This document shows positions 1 through 12,995 of a stretch of DNA of 64,000 nt, one piece after another. The notes under the pieces were generated by a model. The model saw nothing but the letters and a program-made list of their open reading frames with translations. It searched no databases and had not been told where the DNA came from. Numbering within the stretch: position 1 is the stretch's first letter; each line of letters begins with the position of its first letter. The translations under genes were made by a program, and so were the position numbers. The DNA comes from Pegea sp. RAD2-039 (taxonomy: Eukaryota; Chordata; Thaliacea; Salpida; Salpidae), in NCBI GenBank assembly GCA_034620365.1, contig JAQGEQ010000348.1:45001-109000 (forward strand). The letters are read 5' to 3'.

Positions 1-1481
1 TATTATTTATTTTCTAACCACAAGATGTCGCTACAATAGTTTAAATTTCATACTAAATAAAATTATAATTTTTGTATTCTTAGATCTGTTAGATAAATAG
101 TATAGCCCACAAACTTTGAACCTGAAAGACTTTGTTTTTTAATATTTGTAAAAATTTTTATTGAAACTCATATAACTAGCTTCATAAAAATATTAATTTA
201 TTTATGTTTAGTTTTAAATAAATATTTGAAAATTACAAACTAAAACGTATTTTGCACCTAGAAGTAAGATATAATCTTCTATAAGATTGATGTCAAAGAA
301 ATAAAAAATGTCACACAGTCTTTTGAAAATAAAACTAATAGAGAAAAAGAAAAGTTTGAAAATACTTTCTTCCTGAGAAATACTAGATCGAAAGAAATTC
401 ATAAGACAGAGAACTAATTATTTAATCACTAGATCCTTAAACAACTAATACAGAAACCTTTATTATTTTTGGAATCGACAATCTGTCGATGAACTTTAAA
501 AAAAATTGAATTTCTGCAAATATATTTTTTTAAATCTTGCTGTTAATAAAACCTTCAAATTTGATTATAATAATCGTAATATTCGTTTCTACATTCAATA
601 ACACAACGTATTTAATAGCTGAGATATATCATATTTTCTTATTTTAAACGGTGGTTTCTTTTCCGAATAAGCTGAAGAGGAGAGAAACTAGCTTCAAAAA
701 AAGAGAGAAATTTTAAATATTTTTTTATTTTGTGTTTCACTGTGTGTTGCTCGATTAGTTTCTTTGCGTCTCACTTTCTCTTACTTTATCTTTAATATCA
801 TTACTCATAGCAAATCCTATATGACCGTTTTCGGCCGAGCTTTTACAATGAAAATCTACCATTTGTAATTTTGTAATAAATTTATTATTTCAATTAGTTG
901 TTTTATAAAATTTGTTATTTCTAGTCTTCTATAAACCTTTTGTAAAAAATAAATTAATGTTTATTTTGAATTAAATTAAAAGCTATTTTTAAAAACGAAT
1001 AGAAACTAAATTTAATGATTTGTTTTTACAATACTTCACTACGTTTCGATTAAAATTAGTCAGAATTTAAAAATATATTCAAAGCATCTCTCGACCTTGT
1101 CTTTTGAAAATTTTTTGAAAATTTTAATTAAAAAAGAAACAAGTAATAAAAAGGAATAAAATAATTTCAAATTGTTGTCAAAGGAAAACATTTTCTGACA
1201 GTTCTTAACAAACCAACCTTATAAAGGAGAATGTAATTATTAAAATTGACTTTTGTTTTGACAATTATTAGATCAAAAGAGATGATAGTCAAAGAATTGT
1301 TATGGAATATTTGACATATTAGTTCTTGAAAACGCGCAAAATTTAGAAATAAACAATTTGTAGATACATATTGATTAACAAAATTAAATTAAAAGATAAA
1401 ATAATTAACTTTATTTTGTTTTTTGATTAATGCCATCGAAAAAAGTATCATCTTTGATTTGTTAGTTTTTAATATTGGTTA
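1..1481 (+). repeat. Repeat family C, copy 1 (cut by the window start)
   Basis: This block matches 42,464-43,945 in direct orientation over its whole length, and its first ~870 bases match 34,390-35,262. The best conserved part is around 720-870, which includes TTTTCGGCCGAGCTTTTACA. On the minus strand, about 366-560 corresponds to the 202-nt candidate exon seen in the other two copies, but here it is decayed: the start region is replaced and frames are interrupted. The family is either a dispersed repeat or a duplicated gene fragment. The left boundary lies outside the window. Confidence 0.8.
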
Positions 1482-4234
1482 CTATCAGAAAATGAAAATT
1501 TTAAAATAATGTTTTGTAAAGTTGTTTTTAAAACTCATTTCTACTGAAACTATCCAAAGTAGAAAGTTTTTAATTATTCAGACTTAAGAATGCATTTAAA
1601 AATTCTATTTTAAAAATACTAAATTCGTTAAAACTTTTTTTTCTAGTTGTAAAGATTTTGTCAAATTATCAGTTATTTGTTTACATGAATAAAATTAATT
1701 TTCAACTTAAATCACTTTTATGATGCTACTTTCAGAGAATAGAAACTCAAGGTAGTATTCTAGTTACTTAATCGATTTCCGTTGAAAGTATTTCAACTAT
1801 TGATAATTTTTGGTTCTTAGAGGTGAATTCATCAGATGATGCTTTTCAGCAAGTAATCAGAAGACATTTAAGTTGTTTTCTGGCTAAAATTAAGAATCAT
1901 AATAAGTAAGGCTTCCAGTAATAGATTTATTAAATTAGATTTAAGGCAAGTTGATTTAAAGTAACCAAAAATTTAGATGTCTAATACTAAACAGTTTAAT
2001 ATTTAATTAATATTAGGAAGATTCTTCAAGTTAGAGTTTTAGTGATACAAATATCCTTGAAACATTGAGTTATGAAGAATTATGAATTTTATTTTCTAAT
2101 TTAAACTAATATTTTCTGAGTAAATAAAAAAAGTAAATAAATAAAAAGAAAATTAATATTAAAAAGCAGAATTTTAAATTATCAAAGAATCTCAGTAAAA
2201 GCAAATTGTTATTATTTCTTATTTTGAAAAATATCTTTTTGATAAACAGATGCAAAATAAAGTAAAAGTAGCAAAACAACTGATTTATTCAATCATAAAA
2301 ATTAAAATTACTAAAGTTATTTCTTTTAGTGTTAATTTTAGATTTTTATTATAATATATTATTCATTAATATAAGTTTTTATTTAAAGTAATTACCAAAT
2401 TAAGAATAGTTATAGGTTTTAAGGTTAATTATTTTTATTAAAAAGAAAAGAAATTTCAAATAAAACTCAATATGAAGCAGATATTAGTGATGCTATAAAT
2501 AATTTTTTTTGATTAACTGAAAGTTAACTTTTTTGAACGTCCTGCCACATTATCAGATAAGTCTTTACAAAAGTAAATGAAATTATTTTTATGTCATTTT
2601 TTCTACATAATAGATACTGAAGTTCTCTTTAGTGATAGAATTTTCGTTGAACAATATTTCAACTCCAAATAAGGTTTCAAAAGACCATTTATAATTAGCT
2701 TAGCATTTTTTTTTAATTTCCTTATTTATCACTTTGTCGTAATCTAGAGTTTGTGGGGTCAATCTTAAACAAATTTGTTTTTACAATTTTAATATTAATT
2801 TGTTGTTGATAAAAAAAGTTTTTTTGTAAAGATTTAAATAAATGTTTTGATAACTTTGAAATTAGTGAAATAAAAGTAATTAAGGTATAATTATGAAATG
2901 TAGAAATAATATAGTAACTTAATAAATAAAATTGAGTTCTAGATTACTGAAAACTGTTTCTTCCCTTGTTTCATCTGCAGTTTATTTGCAGATAAATACA
3001 GAGAAAATCGTAATTAGATAATTTAATAAAATACAAATTAAAAATGGCTCAATCAGGCTTTTCAGTATCCAAATTCGTCGATCTTAGAACAAAAAGTCGA
3101 TTTTTTATTATTCTAATTAATTTTTATTAAAACTAAAATCCATAAAAAAACAGAACATGAAAAGTCTTACACATAAAATACTTTACAAAAAATTAATTTA
3201 AATATTTTGATGCAAAATCTTTTTCTGCTCTGTTATATAAACAAGTTTCTTCAAAATATTTTTGCTTTACTAAAAGATTCAACATTTTAGAGGTTGTATC
3301 AAACAAGTCGTTTATTGAAGATTTTAAAATTATTTTAAAATATTTAAACTTACGAAAAAGTTACTACAAAAAACTTGCTTTTTAAAACTATTGTAAATAA
3401 ACTGTTTATAAATGTTTATAAATAATTTGACTTTTCTTATACTGTTTGTAAAACATAAACAAAATAAAATGAACTAAAAAGTTGCTTGAAAAAACAGAAG
3501 TTTAAAATTCAAGCTAATAAATAAAATAATATAAAAATTTTTAGATTTCTTACTATTACAAGTAATTGTAAAATAAATAGATGTAAGAGTGCATCTTGCA
3601 TAATTCGTAGTGATAATAGCTTTTTATATAATTCAATTAATAGAAGAAGTATATTGATATATCTATGATTTTCGTAAAAAATAGAAGTTATTCAAATTAT
3701 TTTCTAATTGATTCTTGTTTAAAAGTATTTGGACTCCAAGTTAAATTTTAAATAGCCAGTGATTATTGTTAAAATAAACAACGTGAGTTTTTGATTATTT
3801 ATTAGTTTGTCGCAATCTAGAGTTCAGTTGGTATCAATTTCAGACAAATTCTTTCTTAAATTTGTTATAAGATTTTCAAAAAGTTTTCACAATTAATTAA
3901 TTTCTTTATTCTTTCATAAAATTAATACAAACAGATTCAAACGAAAAATAGTCTAAAAGTTGTAACAATATTTATGTAAATCTAATAAAAGTATTAGATA
4001 CGTAAAACTTAATCGATTTAGAAATTTAATAAAAAACTTTCTGAGACATAAGTATTTATATTTATTTTAAACAAAGCTTAATTTTTTCTTGCGTAGTCAC
4101 CAAGCAAGACATTCATCTATTTAATAGAAATAGAAATAAATTACAGAATTTTAAAAAATTCTTTCATTGTATAATAATTTTATTCAATTTACTCACTAGA
4201 AAATATATTTAAATATCTTTAAAAGAAATTAAAA
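1482..4234. other. No gene seen; AT-rich with dispersed repeats
   Basis: I find no supportable exon in this stretch. It contains two copies of the dispersed repeat core AATCTAGAGTTTGTGG (about 2,735-2,770, and a degenerate one at 3,806-3,840). It also holds two copies of the small palindrome of the form GTTGAA-n-TTTCAAC (about 1,782 and 2,645). Part of it (1,795-1,960) pairs in inverted orientation with 62,920-63,070. Confidence 0.6.
1795..1960 (+). repeat. Inverted repeat partner of 62,920-63,070
   Basis: The segment around CATCAGATGATGCTTTTCAG, then TAATCAGAAGACATTTAA, reappears reverse-complemented near the right end of the window. The match covers about 150 bases with scattered substitutions. 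It is one of several nested inverted pairs in which left-flank sequence is repeated in the right flank. Confidence 0.7.
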
Positions 4235-5022
4235 TTAAATTTAGTTTAATCTCATCATCAAATAATCTACATTTAATTTCACCATTAAATATCATGAAGT
4301 TTGTTAAAGTTGTAAATTAATTCTGAGGAATACAAAAGCTCCTAGTTCAGTGTAAACGATTAATCGTAATTAAATAAATCGTTATAAGGCAAATATAAAC
4401 GCAAATTTAACGAATATAAATTTTATATATAACATTCGAGCTAATTTTTACTAATATTAATTTTAACTATTGCAGAATATATTTTTCTATAGTTAAAAGC
4501 AAATGTAATTTTGATAATATGAATAGTATATGCAGGTTAAATTAAATATTTTAAATTAATTAAAAACCCATTTATTATAACTTTTTGCTTTTATCGTTTG
4601 CGTTCTTTAGCAAATAGAATATCTTGGCTAATAACAAATATCTAATACTTTAGTAGCCGCTGATTAAATTGCTTTAATGGTTTGTATGATTTTTAAATTA
4701 TTTTGAAGATCAAACGAAAATAATCCGTGAGTCTTAAAAAAGTCTCATTTTTAAAAACAAAAAGTCACATGGTTTTGATTTAATTTTTTATTGTCAGTAA
4801 GACTGATCATTTTTAATTTTACTCATCGAAGTAGAATAAATTTAAATCTGAATTAAACAAAACTTCATAAGGAAAATAAAACTAACTTTATTTCTATAAT
4901 AGTAAACTTATAAAAAATTTCTTATCAACTTTAAAATCAAGTTTTCAATTTGAACAAAATTTGTCAACCAAATGCTTATCAAAAAATTATAAAATTAATT
5001 TCATTTGAGTTTGATCCCATAC
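4235..5022 (+). repeat. Direct repeat D, copy 1
   Basis: This ~790-bp block is repeated in the same orientation about 1,990 bp downstream at 6,228-7,010. Shared landmarks are TAAATATCATGAAGTTTG, CGATTAATCGTAATTAAAT, AGTAGCCGCTGATTAAATT and the closing GATCCCATACAC. Divergence is visible as many substitutions and small indels. Near 4,602 is a degenerate version of the CTCF-like 14-mer that is intact at 9,014. No coding potential was seen. Confidence 0.8.
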
Positions 5023-6227
5023 ACAATTTGGTGGCGCTGATAAATGAAGACTTTGTAAATTAAGTCAAAAGCCATTTGAATGTTTTGTTTTTAAATTGTG
5101 AATACTAACCGACTAGAAAGCTTATTTATATTTATAAATAAAAATTTCTTGTTTTTTTAAAAGTTTAACAATATTATTTAATATTTACATAGTTAATAAA
5201 TAAACACAATGTATATAAGATATTTTTCTTTATGATTTCAACACAGATCTTTTAACTCACCAAATACATAAATTAATCAATTATGGTAAAAAATTAATTC
5301 AAGAAAATTAACGTTAAAAAAATTAAACATTATTCTACAAATATACAAATTATTAAACTAATCTATCCCATGAATGTTGAAAGTTTATTTATTTGTTTTT
5401 GTAACCGAATTATTTTATCCGTTTGGTGACGCAAACAGTAAAAAAGGTCATAAATTTGAACTTTTTAAACAATTTATTCAAATTTAATTTCCTGTAAGCC
5501 TTATACACTATTTAAATTCTAAAATAACTTTTACTTTTGAACATCAAAAAATAAATGCGGTAATAGTTAACCTTTGTAAGAGTAAATATCATCTCGAGTA
5601 TCATTTATACAGTTAAATGTAAAGGTTTAAAGATTTTATACTTTTCTTTAAGAATGAAACACTTTCTTATAATTCAAATAGAATAATTCAATGTCTGTTT
5701 TTTAAATCCAATAAAAAACGTTAAGTTTCTTTTTAAAACAAAAAATAAAAATAATTATAATACTAATAATCCAATTTAAAATCAGACAAGTAAAGCATTT
5801 TATAATAAAAGTTCCAGTAACAATATAAATTGATTGAAGCACGCATGATAATTTGATCAAATCGCAATATACAAGTTTTTACAGCTTTTGTATATCCGCA
5901 GATATTTATAACTTTGGAAACATTTCTTCAAATTATAATCAATAATTTGAAAGATGCTTTTTCATATTCACTTATTCATAAAAATTTTGTTATATATGGA
6001 AAAGAGACAAAATAAATAATTTAAAAAATTTTGTATCCTTTGTTTTGTAATTGTTTAATTTCGGAAATCCACTTCAAAAATAATCAATTTTTTTATTTTT
6101 ATGACATACCAAATCCAGTATTTATAAATGCAATATTTGGAAGATGTACTTTTGCATCTGTTTATCAACTAAGTATTTTTCATAAGTAAGAAATACAGAG
6201 ATTGTATTTTCTATAAAAGAAAATTTA
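5023..6227. other. No gene seen
   Basis: AT-rich spacer between the two copies of direct repeat D. It includes the short GC-richer piece GTTTGGTGACGCAAACAG near 5,420, which resembles a degenerate reverse copy of the CTCF-like repeat. Nothing else is recognisable. Confidence 0.5.
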
Positions 6228-7010
6228 ATTAAATCTCATCATCAGATAATATAAATTTAATTTCACCATTAAATATCATGAAGTTTGTTAAAGTTGTAAA
6301 TTAATTCTGAGGAAAACAAAAGTTCCTAGTTCAGTGTAAACGATTAATCGTAATTAAATAAATCGTAATAAAGCAAAAATATAAACACAAATTTAACAAA
6401 TATAAATTGTATATATAATATTCGAGCAAATGTTTACTAAAATAAATTTTAACTCTTAAAGAATATATTTTTCAAAAGTTAAATCCAAATGTAATTTTGA
6501 TAATATGAATAGTGTACGCAGGTTAAATTAAATCTTTCAATATAGTTAAAAACCCATTAATTTTAACTTTTTGCTTTTATCGTTTGCGTTCTCTAGCAAT
6601 TAAAATATCTTAGCTAATAACAAATATCTAATACTTTAGTAGCCGCTGATGAAATTACTTTAATGGTTTGTATAATTTTTCGATTATTTTGATGATCAAA
6701 CGAAAATAATCTGTGAATCTTAAAAAAGTCTCATTTTTAAAAACAAAAAGTCACATGGTTTTGATTTAATTTTTGATCGTCAGTACGACTGATCATTTTT
6801 AATTTTAATCATCGAAGTAGAATAAATTTAAATCTGAATTAAATAAAAATTGATCAACAAAATTAAACTAATTTGGTTTGTATAATAGTAAATTTATAAA
6901 AATTTTCTTATCAACTTTAAATCAAATTTTCTATTTGAAAAATATTTGTCAACCAATTGCTTATCAAGAAAATTATGAAATTATTTCCATTTATACTTGA
7001 TGCCATACAC
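6228..7010 (+). repeat. Direct repeat D, copy 2
   Basis: Same-orientation partner of 4,235-5,022, aligned throughout. It ends at a reverse copy of the dispersed core, running GATGCCATACACTTCAGATT. It carries a degenerate CTCF-like site near 6,585. No coding potential was seen. Confidence 0.8.
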
Positions 7011-10000
7011 TTCAGATTGCAACAACGTTTATAAGAAATGAAAAGTAAAATAAAACTCATTCTCTCGTAAAGGACTGCAAAGTTTTAAAATTTGGAGCTA
7101 AAGTACCTTACAACAAAGCTTTAAATAATAAATAAGTTTAATAACTTGAGTAATTATTCATCACAAAATATGTTTGTAAACATGTTGTTGGTATTATGAC
7201 AAATTTTTTAGTAATTAGAAGCTTTTCATTCAGCAAAACTAGTATTTTGCTTTATAATATCATTTAATCAAAATCATTAAATATCAGCTTGACAATTCTG
7301 TTTTTAATCCAGTTGATAGTTTATTGCATTTGACAAATATCAAAAAGTTTACAAATTTTCTATCATGAGCTGAAATATCAAAGAATATTATTTTGTTTCT
7401 AAAATTTCATATTTTTGCCGTTGATATATCAAATTACAAAAAGTAAAAATAACTTTTATAAATGGAATTATGTAAATTACGAAACTTTTTTAAATTAATT
7501 AAAAATAATTAAACTACTTAAAATTAATATCTAAAATTATTAGATAATATTTTTTGTAAGTTGAAAATACTGCCAAAAAAATATTAAGATTATAATACAA
7601 TTGTGTATTTTTCACATGTTTTATTTTTATAAGTAACCGTCTAGCGCACAAGTAGCGGAAAAGGAAATAGTTGAATTGTTTTTTGTAGATTTATCTTTTA
7701 GTCTTGATTTATTTACATTATCTAAAATAATAAAGTTTTTAAAATAGTCAGACTGACCAACGTACTCTTAATTTCCATTTTATCAAATACTATTTATACT
7801 ATAAATATTTGTAAACATGCAGTGTTAATTAGAATCTAATATTATTTAACAATAATTAAAAACAGGAAAATAAATTATTGAGAGATATAAAGGAACAAAA
7901 TAAAAGTTTTGACTGAAGCTCAGTTTAATGATAATTAGTATTAAATTAAACTAATAATATCAGTAAAGAAACAATATCATCAATAACCTTATTGATTGAT
8001 TAAAGCAATCAAAAAATTTACCGACACCACAAACATAAGATTGAATGATGATATTATATACCTGTATAGATTACGAGAAAAGATTGTTTTAGTATCAAAT
8101 AATTGATATGTAGTATCTGAATTTGGACGATGCAATTTTGCATCTTGATGTCAAATAAATCTTTCCATGGAAAAAATAAGGTTTTGTGTTCTTTTGAGAT
8201 TTCTTGAAATTTATAAGCTGCTTGTACAAGTGTAATTTGATTTTTCTTAATCTTTACTTTATTCATTTAACACAACACTTTTTTGAAAAAGAGTTTTTTT
8301 GTATAAAACTCATCAATACCAAAAACGAAAGTTGTTTTTCAATTCTTGAAGAAACATCAAGATTTTGCGTTTTCAGAAAAAAAATAAATTGTATTAATAT
8401 GAAGTGATCAACAGGTTTTAACAATTTGGATAATTTACTAAATTTACAATTATCACTTGACAGCTTTACACATTAAAACTAACGATAACTAAGATATTGT
8501 AATAATATTTATACAAATCATAATAAAAGTATACAGTTATAAATGAGCTGTACCAACTCCTATGTTTGTAGTTTCATCAAAGATTACTCATGCTTTATTC
8601 AATTGATATTGTAATTGAAAATAAAAGTTTATAATGATTATAATTTTTGCTTTAACTAAATATCTAACTATTCACATAATAATTATTTTGATTTCTTTAT
8701 TTTAAAACAAAAAATAATTTTTATCATTAATTTAAGAAGACCTAATTAAATTAACAAGATATTAATTAACAGTTATAAGATGAAATAGCTTTATTACATC
8801 AAATTCTGAAGTAGTTAAAGTTTATCTGAAGAAAAAGAAATTTCTAACTTTTGTTTAATGATATACATTTTAACTAATAAACCATTTTTTAGGATTAAAA
8901 GTAAAAGTAATTTAAAAATCATAGATAATGTATACAGTTTAAAACAAATTTACTTTCTATTGTTTGATTCATTACAAAAATGCAAAAATTATAATTAGTT
9001 GCTTTGACTGTTTGCGCCATCTAGCGGATAGATTGAGTTAAAGATTAAGTTTGCTACAATAATAAATATCTGAAACTTAAATAATCTTTTTAGTCAATTG
9101 CTTTAAACTAACTTGAGGATTAAAAATAGACCTGTTTTTTAGGAAACAATCTTCAAAAAGTGGGTTAATCACCAGAATATTTCATAATCTGAAGTTAAGA
9201 AAAAGTATTTGAGTAAATATTTTACTTACAAGTTGTTTACAGTAGATTTAAAAGATATTTTGCAAGGCTAACTATCAGGATAAATCAAATATAAAAAACT
9301 TACTTTTAGGACTGGTGTAATTTTAATTACGTAATTTTATTTTAACTTTTTTTATAATTTATGAATTCTGTATAAAAATGGATATTTATAATTTTAGTCA
9401 ATTGTGTCAAATGCATAATAGTATGAAAATAATGTCTCATAAAAGATTATCTAAGCTTGTAATTAGATAATACCAGATAAAAAAAAAATTCAAAATTTAA
9501 TACTTAATGTTTAAAAATCAAAATAAACTTTCTGCATGGTTTTCTTTTTTTTCAATTCTAAAATATAAATAGAAATATAAACTTTTATATAAATTTAATT
9601 GTATCTTTTCAGCAATTAACTATTTGAAACAAAACTTAATCGAAATTGCTTATTGTTGATATAGATGTATATTGAAATAAATATTTTTCTATAAATTTTA
9701 GTTTTTATATCTTATATTTGATTTAAGGAATTTTTGTTTTAAGATATTATTCGATTTCAGTGGTTAGGGATTTTGATCACTTTAAAATCTTTTTTTTCTA
9801 GTTACTATTTAAATAATGATAAGAGAATCACAATCTGAGAAATCTCTTTTTTTCTGTTGCACATGAAATCTCCTTAAGAAGATTTTTTTTTACTTTTATG
9901 TATCTCCTATATCTACTTCAAAGTGCTGTATGAACTTCAAAAAGAATTCTAGCTTTAAAGTCTAGTTTATATATTGAAAATAATTTGTTTAAATTTAATT

Positions 10001-12094
10001 CGGTTTTAATGTTAAAATCAACTTAAATAAAATACTTATTTAACAAATTGATTTTAAAACAATGATTTTTTAAAACATTTAATTGAGAATAAATAATGTT
10101 TTAATCAAATTTTAAAAAATAATTTTATTAGTTTGTCTTGATTACTTAGAATAGTTTTGTAATTCATATTACTTCGTATATTCATTAGTATACTTCATAT
10201 TACATTAAGTTTAACTTTCTGCAAATTGAATTGTCAACTTTAGAAATTTAGAATTTTTACAATCAAGAAACGAAATAATATTTTTGATTTTTTATCTGAT
10301 GAAAAAATATTTGTAACTTTCTTGATATTAGTCAGCTGCGTTCAGCTTTCAAGAGGTTTAAAAATAGAATTGTCGAAATGATAATTAATGGTTTAATGAT
10401 ATATAAAATATGGATATTTGTTAATGTTTTTTGTTTTCTTATTCTGAATTCTAAATAGAAATACAAAAACTTTAATTTCTAGGAAACTAAAAATCTTTAA
10501 ATATAATCGAGATTTTTCTACTTTTCATTTCTTATAAGTTTAATGCAATTTAGTGTTTGTAGGATTAAATTTAAGAGCTTTATTTTTTTGTTATTTTAAG
10601 TATAAACCTTTTGTTTACAAATATCCACTTATTATCAAGTTTAAAAAAAATTTCAATTTGTAAACATTCTGTAACAATATTTACATCGAAATACATTTTT
10701 CACCTAAATTATTTTTATCTTATAAATTGTATAAACCGGAAGCTCAAGTTACTGAACTTATTTACTAATTTAATATTTTCGTTGAAAAGTATTTCAACTC
10801 CAAAATGGTATATACAACAACAGTTGAGTACACGTTATAGTTTTTATGTTTAAATATCCTTATTTATCTCTTTATCGTAATCTAGAGTTTGTGGCATCAG
10901 TTTAAAACGAAAAATTATTCTAGTTTTAATTATAACTTATCGCTGACAAAAACAAATTTAAAGTAAAATTTTAAAAGTCAAAAGAAACTTATCTTTTATT
11001 TGTATAGTTAGACTTTATAATTTACAGTTAAGCGATGTTCTGCATTTTTCTAGAAAAATTACAATAAAAATTTTAACTTTTAGATATCTTTGTAGGATAT
11101 TATAAAATAATTCGAATCTGTTCTGCATTAATTTATTCTTCAAATTCTAATTTGTCATTTTGTAATTAAAACACTAATTTGATATAATAATCAGCTAAGC
11201 ACTAGTAAAGTTTAATGTAAAAGTTTACTTATTGATTAACTCAACGAATTTGGTTGAATGAATATTTTTTATAGTGATTTGAATGAAACAAAATAGAAAA
11301 TATATAAACATTCTAAAAATAAATAAAGCCTTGTAAGAACTTTGTTTCAAAATGGTTTTAGCCTCATAATTTATTTACAATATCAAATGTAAACAAATCA
11401 ACTTTTCTCTGTAAACTTTTCCAAAATTTAAAACGAAATTTTTTACTGTAGATATAAAACTACTAATATATTATCAAATCCTTCTTTTCCTAATTTTCAG
11501 ATTATGTAAATATACAATTTGAGTTTTTATGTGAGATAATGAATACGGAAATTACATTGTGTAAGTTTGAAGACTTAAAGAAAAAGTTATAAATGTGATA
11601 GAAAACTAAAATTAAACTTTAAAATAATTGTTATATTATGTTATAATAATTTTATTTGCAAAATAATACTAAGGTTCCTTACAAAAGATTATGAATCTTT
11701 TTGCATTTAAATATTTTAATTGAGAAAATACTTCATAACTGACGTCATAATTGTTTGTACAAAATCATAACATCAAATATTTTAAAGGAAAGTTGGTAGT
11801 TTAAAAATGAATGTTATTATTAGAAATTTTATTTTCATACTTTTTACGAATTTAAATTTTTATTACTTTAAAATTGTTGATTTAATTTATATTTTACTAA
11901 ACAAATTTACAAAAGCAATAAATTAAAATATCAACTTTTGAAAGAAAGTAATTTATAGTCAATAAAATGTGGATGACAACTTTTACTATTTTTTGAATAT
12001 CTAAATATTAATGCATTCATAGACAACAGCTGTTATGTGTTTTCTTAAATGGATGAATTGTTTCTTACTTTGATGTGGTATGTTCTTTAATATA
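7011..12094. other. No gene seen; scattered repeat fragments
   Basis: I see no supportable exon in this 5-kb stretch; short open frames are what AT-rich DNA gives by chance. It contains a CTCF-like 14-mer (9,014-9,027), a dispersed repeat core at about 10,873-10,903 with the associated palindrome near 10,780, and an isolated TGACGTCA at 11,740-11,747. A short element reading AAGGTTTTGTGTTC / AGGTTTTGCGTTTT recurs at about 8,180, 14,190 and 63,770. Confidence 0.5.
9014..9027 (+). promoter_or_regulatory. CTCF-like motif within a repeat
   Basis: The 14-mer GCGCCATCTAGCGG matches the core recognised by insect CTCF, whose reported consensus resembles GCGCCMYCTAGYGG. The match to the motif is seen directly; binding is inferred. 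It lies in a dispersed repeat with a second intact copy at 12,283 and degenerate copies elsewhere. Confidence 0.45.
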
Positions 12095-12995
12095 AATATT
12101 TATTTTATTGCATGTACAAAACTGTTTTCACTTTTGGGTGACATGTTTGAATTCATATCTACAAAATCAAAGTTGCTTCTAAATAAGTAACTTTATTTTT
12201 ATGAATAAATTAGATAGTCATCAAAAAATCTTTATTATCAATTTCCTAATCAAAATATTATAATTTTATAGCTTTAGTCATTGCGCCACCTAGCGGTTAA
12301 TGAATTTTGGTTACAACAACAAATATTTCAAACTTACTTATTATTTTTTTGAACCACTTTAATGAATTGTACAATTTGTATATTTGTGTATGTTTTGTGC
12401 AGCAAAGCAATTTAATACTTTACTTTACTTTATCTTTTTTATTGTCAATGAATAGTTGACTAAACTTTTTTCTGTAAATATTTTTCAACAGGGTTAAATT
12501 GTTTAAAATCAAAATTTCACCTAACTACTTATTTCAAGTAACTTGAAATTTTATATAAAACATAGTTTCCATAATGAACAGAATTTTTTTTGTTAGGTGC
12601 TTTAAAAATTTTAGTTAAATAATATAATTCTATTTGTAGATTATAACATTGCTTTAAATTTATTCTGATCAATAATTACATTACAACAAATTATATTGTT
12701 TTATAAACGTGTAATTAGTAATTTATTAATTGTAAATATTAAATTTGCTGCTTAATTCTTTATTTTAACTAGAATTCTGAGTAGAAATACTTAGTTTACT
12801 CAAAGAAAAGTTTGTTTTCATAATTATCAAACACAATAATATTAGAAAGTTTACAACAATACAGTTTTTGTATGTCAACTTTTGTGTAGAATGAAAACTC
12901 AAGATATTCAATTTACTTAATAAATGAAGTTTTGTTGATAAGCAATTTAAATCCAAATTTATAATCAGCTAAAAACCTTAAATGCTGATTAAAAC
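12095..12995 (+). repeat. Inverted repeat partner of 61,577-62,470
   Basis: About 900 bases reappear reverse-complemented near the right end. Landmarks are TTGCATGTACAAAACTG, CTAAATAAGTAACTTTATTT, GAGTAGAAATACTTAGTTTA and ATGAAGTTTTGTTGATAAGC. With its partner it brackets the large inverted duplication. No coding content was seen; the single long minus-strand open frame (12,765-12,956) lies in the repeat and has no domain-like features. Confidence 0.8.
12283..12296 (+). promoter_or_regulatory. CTCF-like motif within a repeat
   Basis: GCGCCACCTAGCGG is a second perfect match to the CTCF-type core. Its inverted partner near 62,267 has decayed to CTGCTAGGTGACGC, so the site is intact in only one of the pair. 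Binding is inference. Confidence 0.45.
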
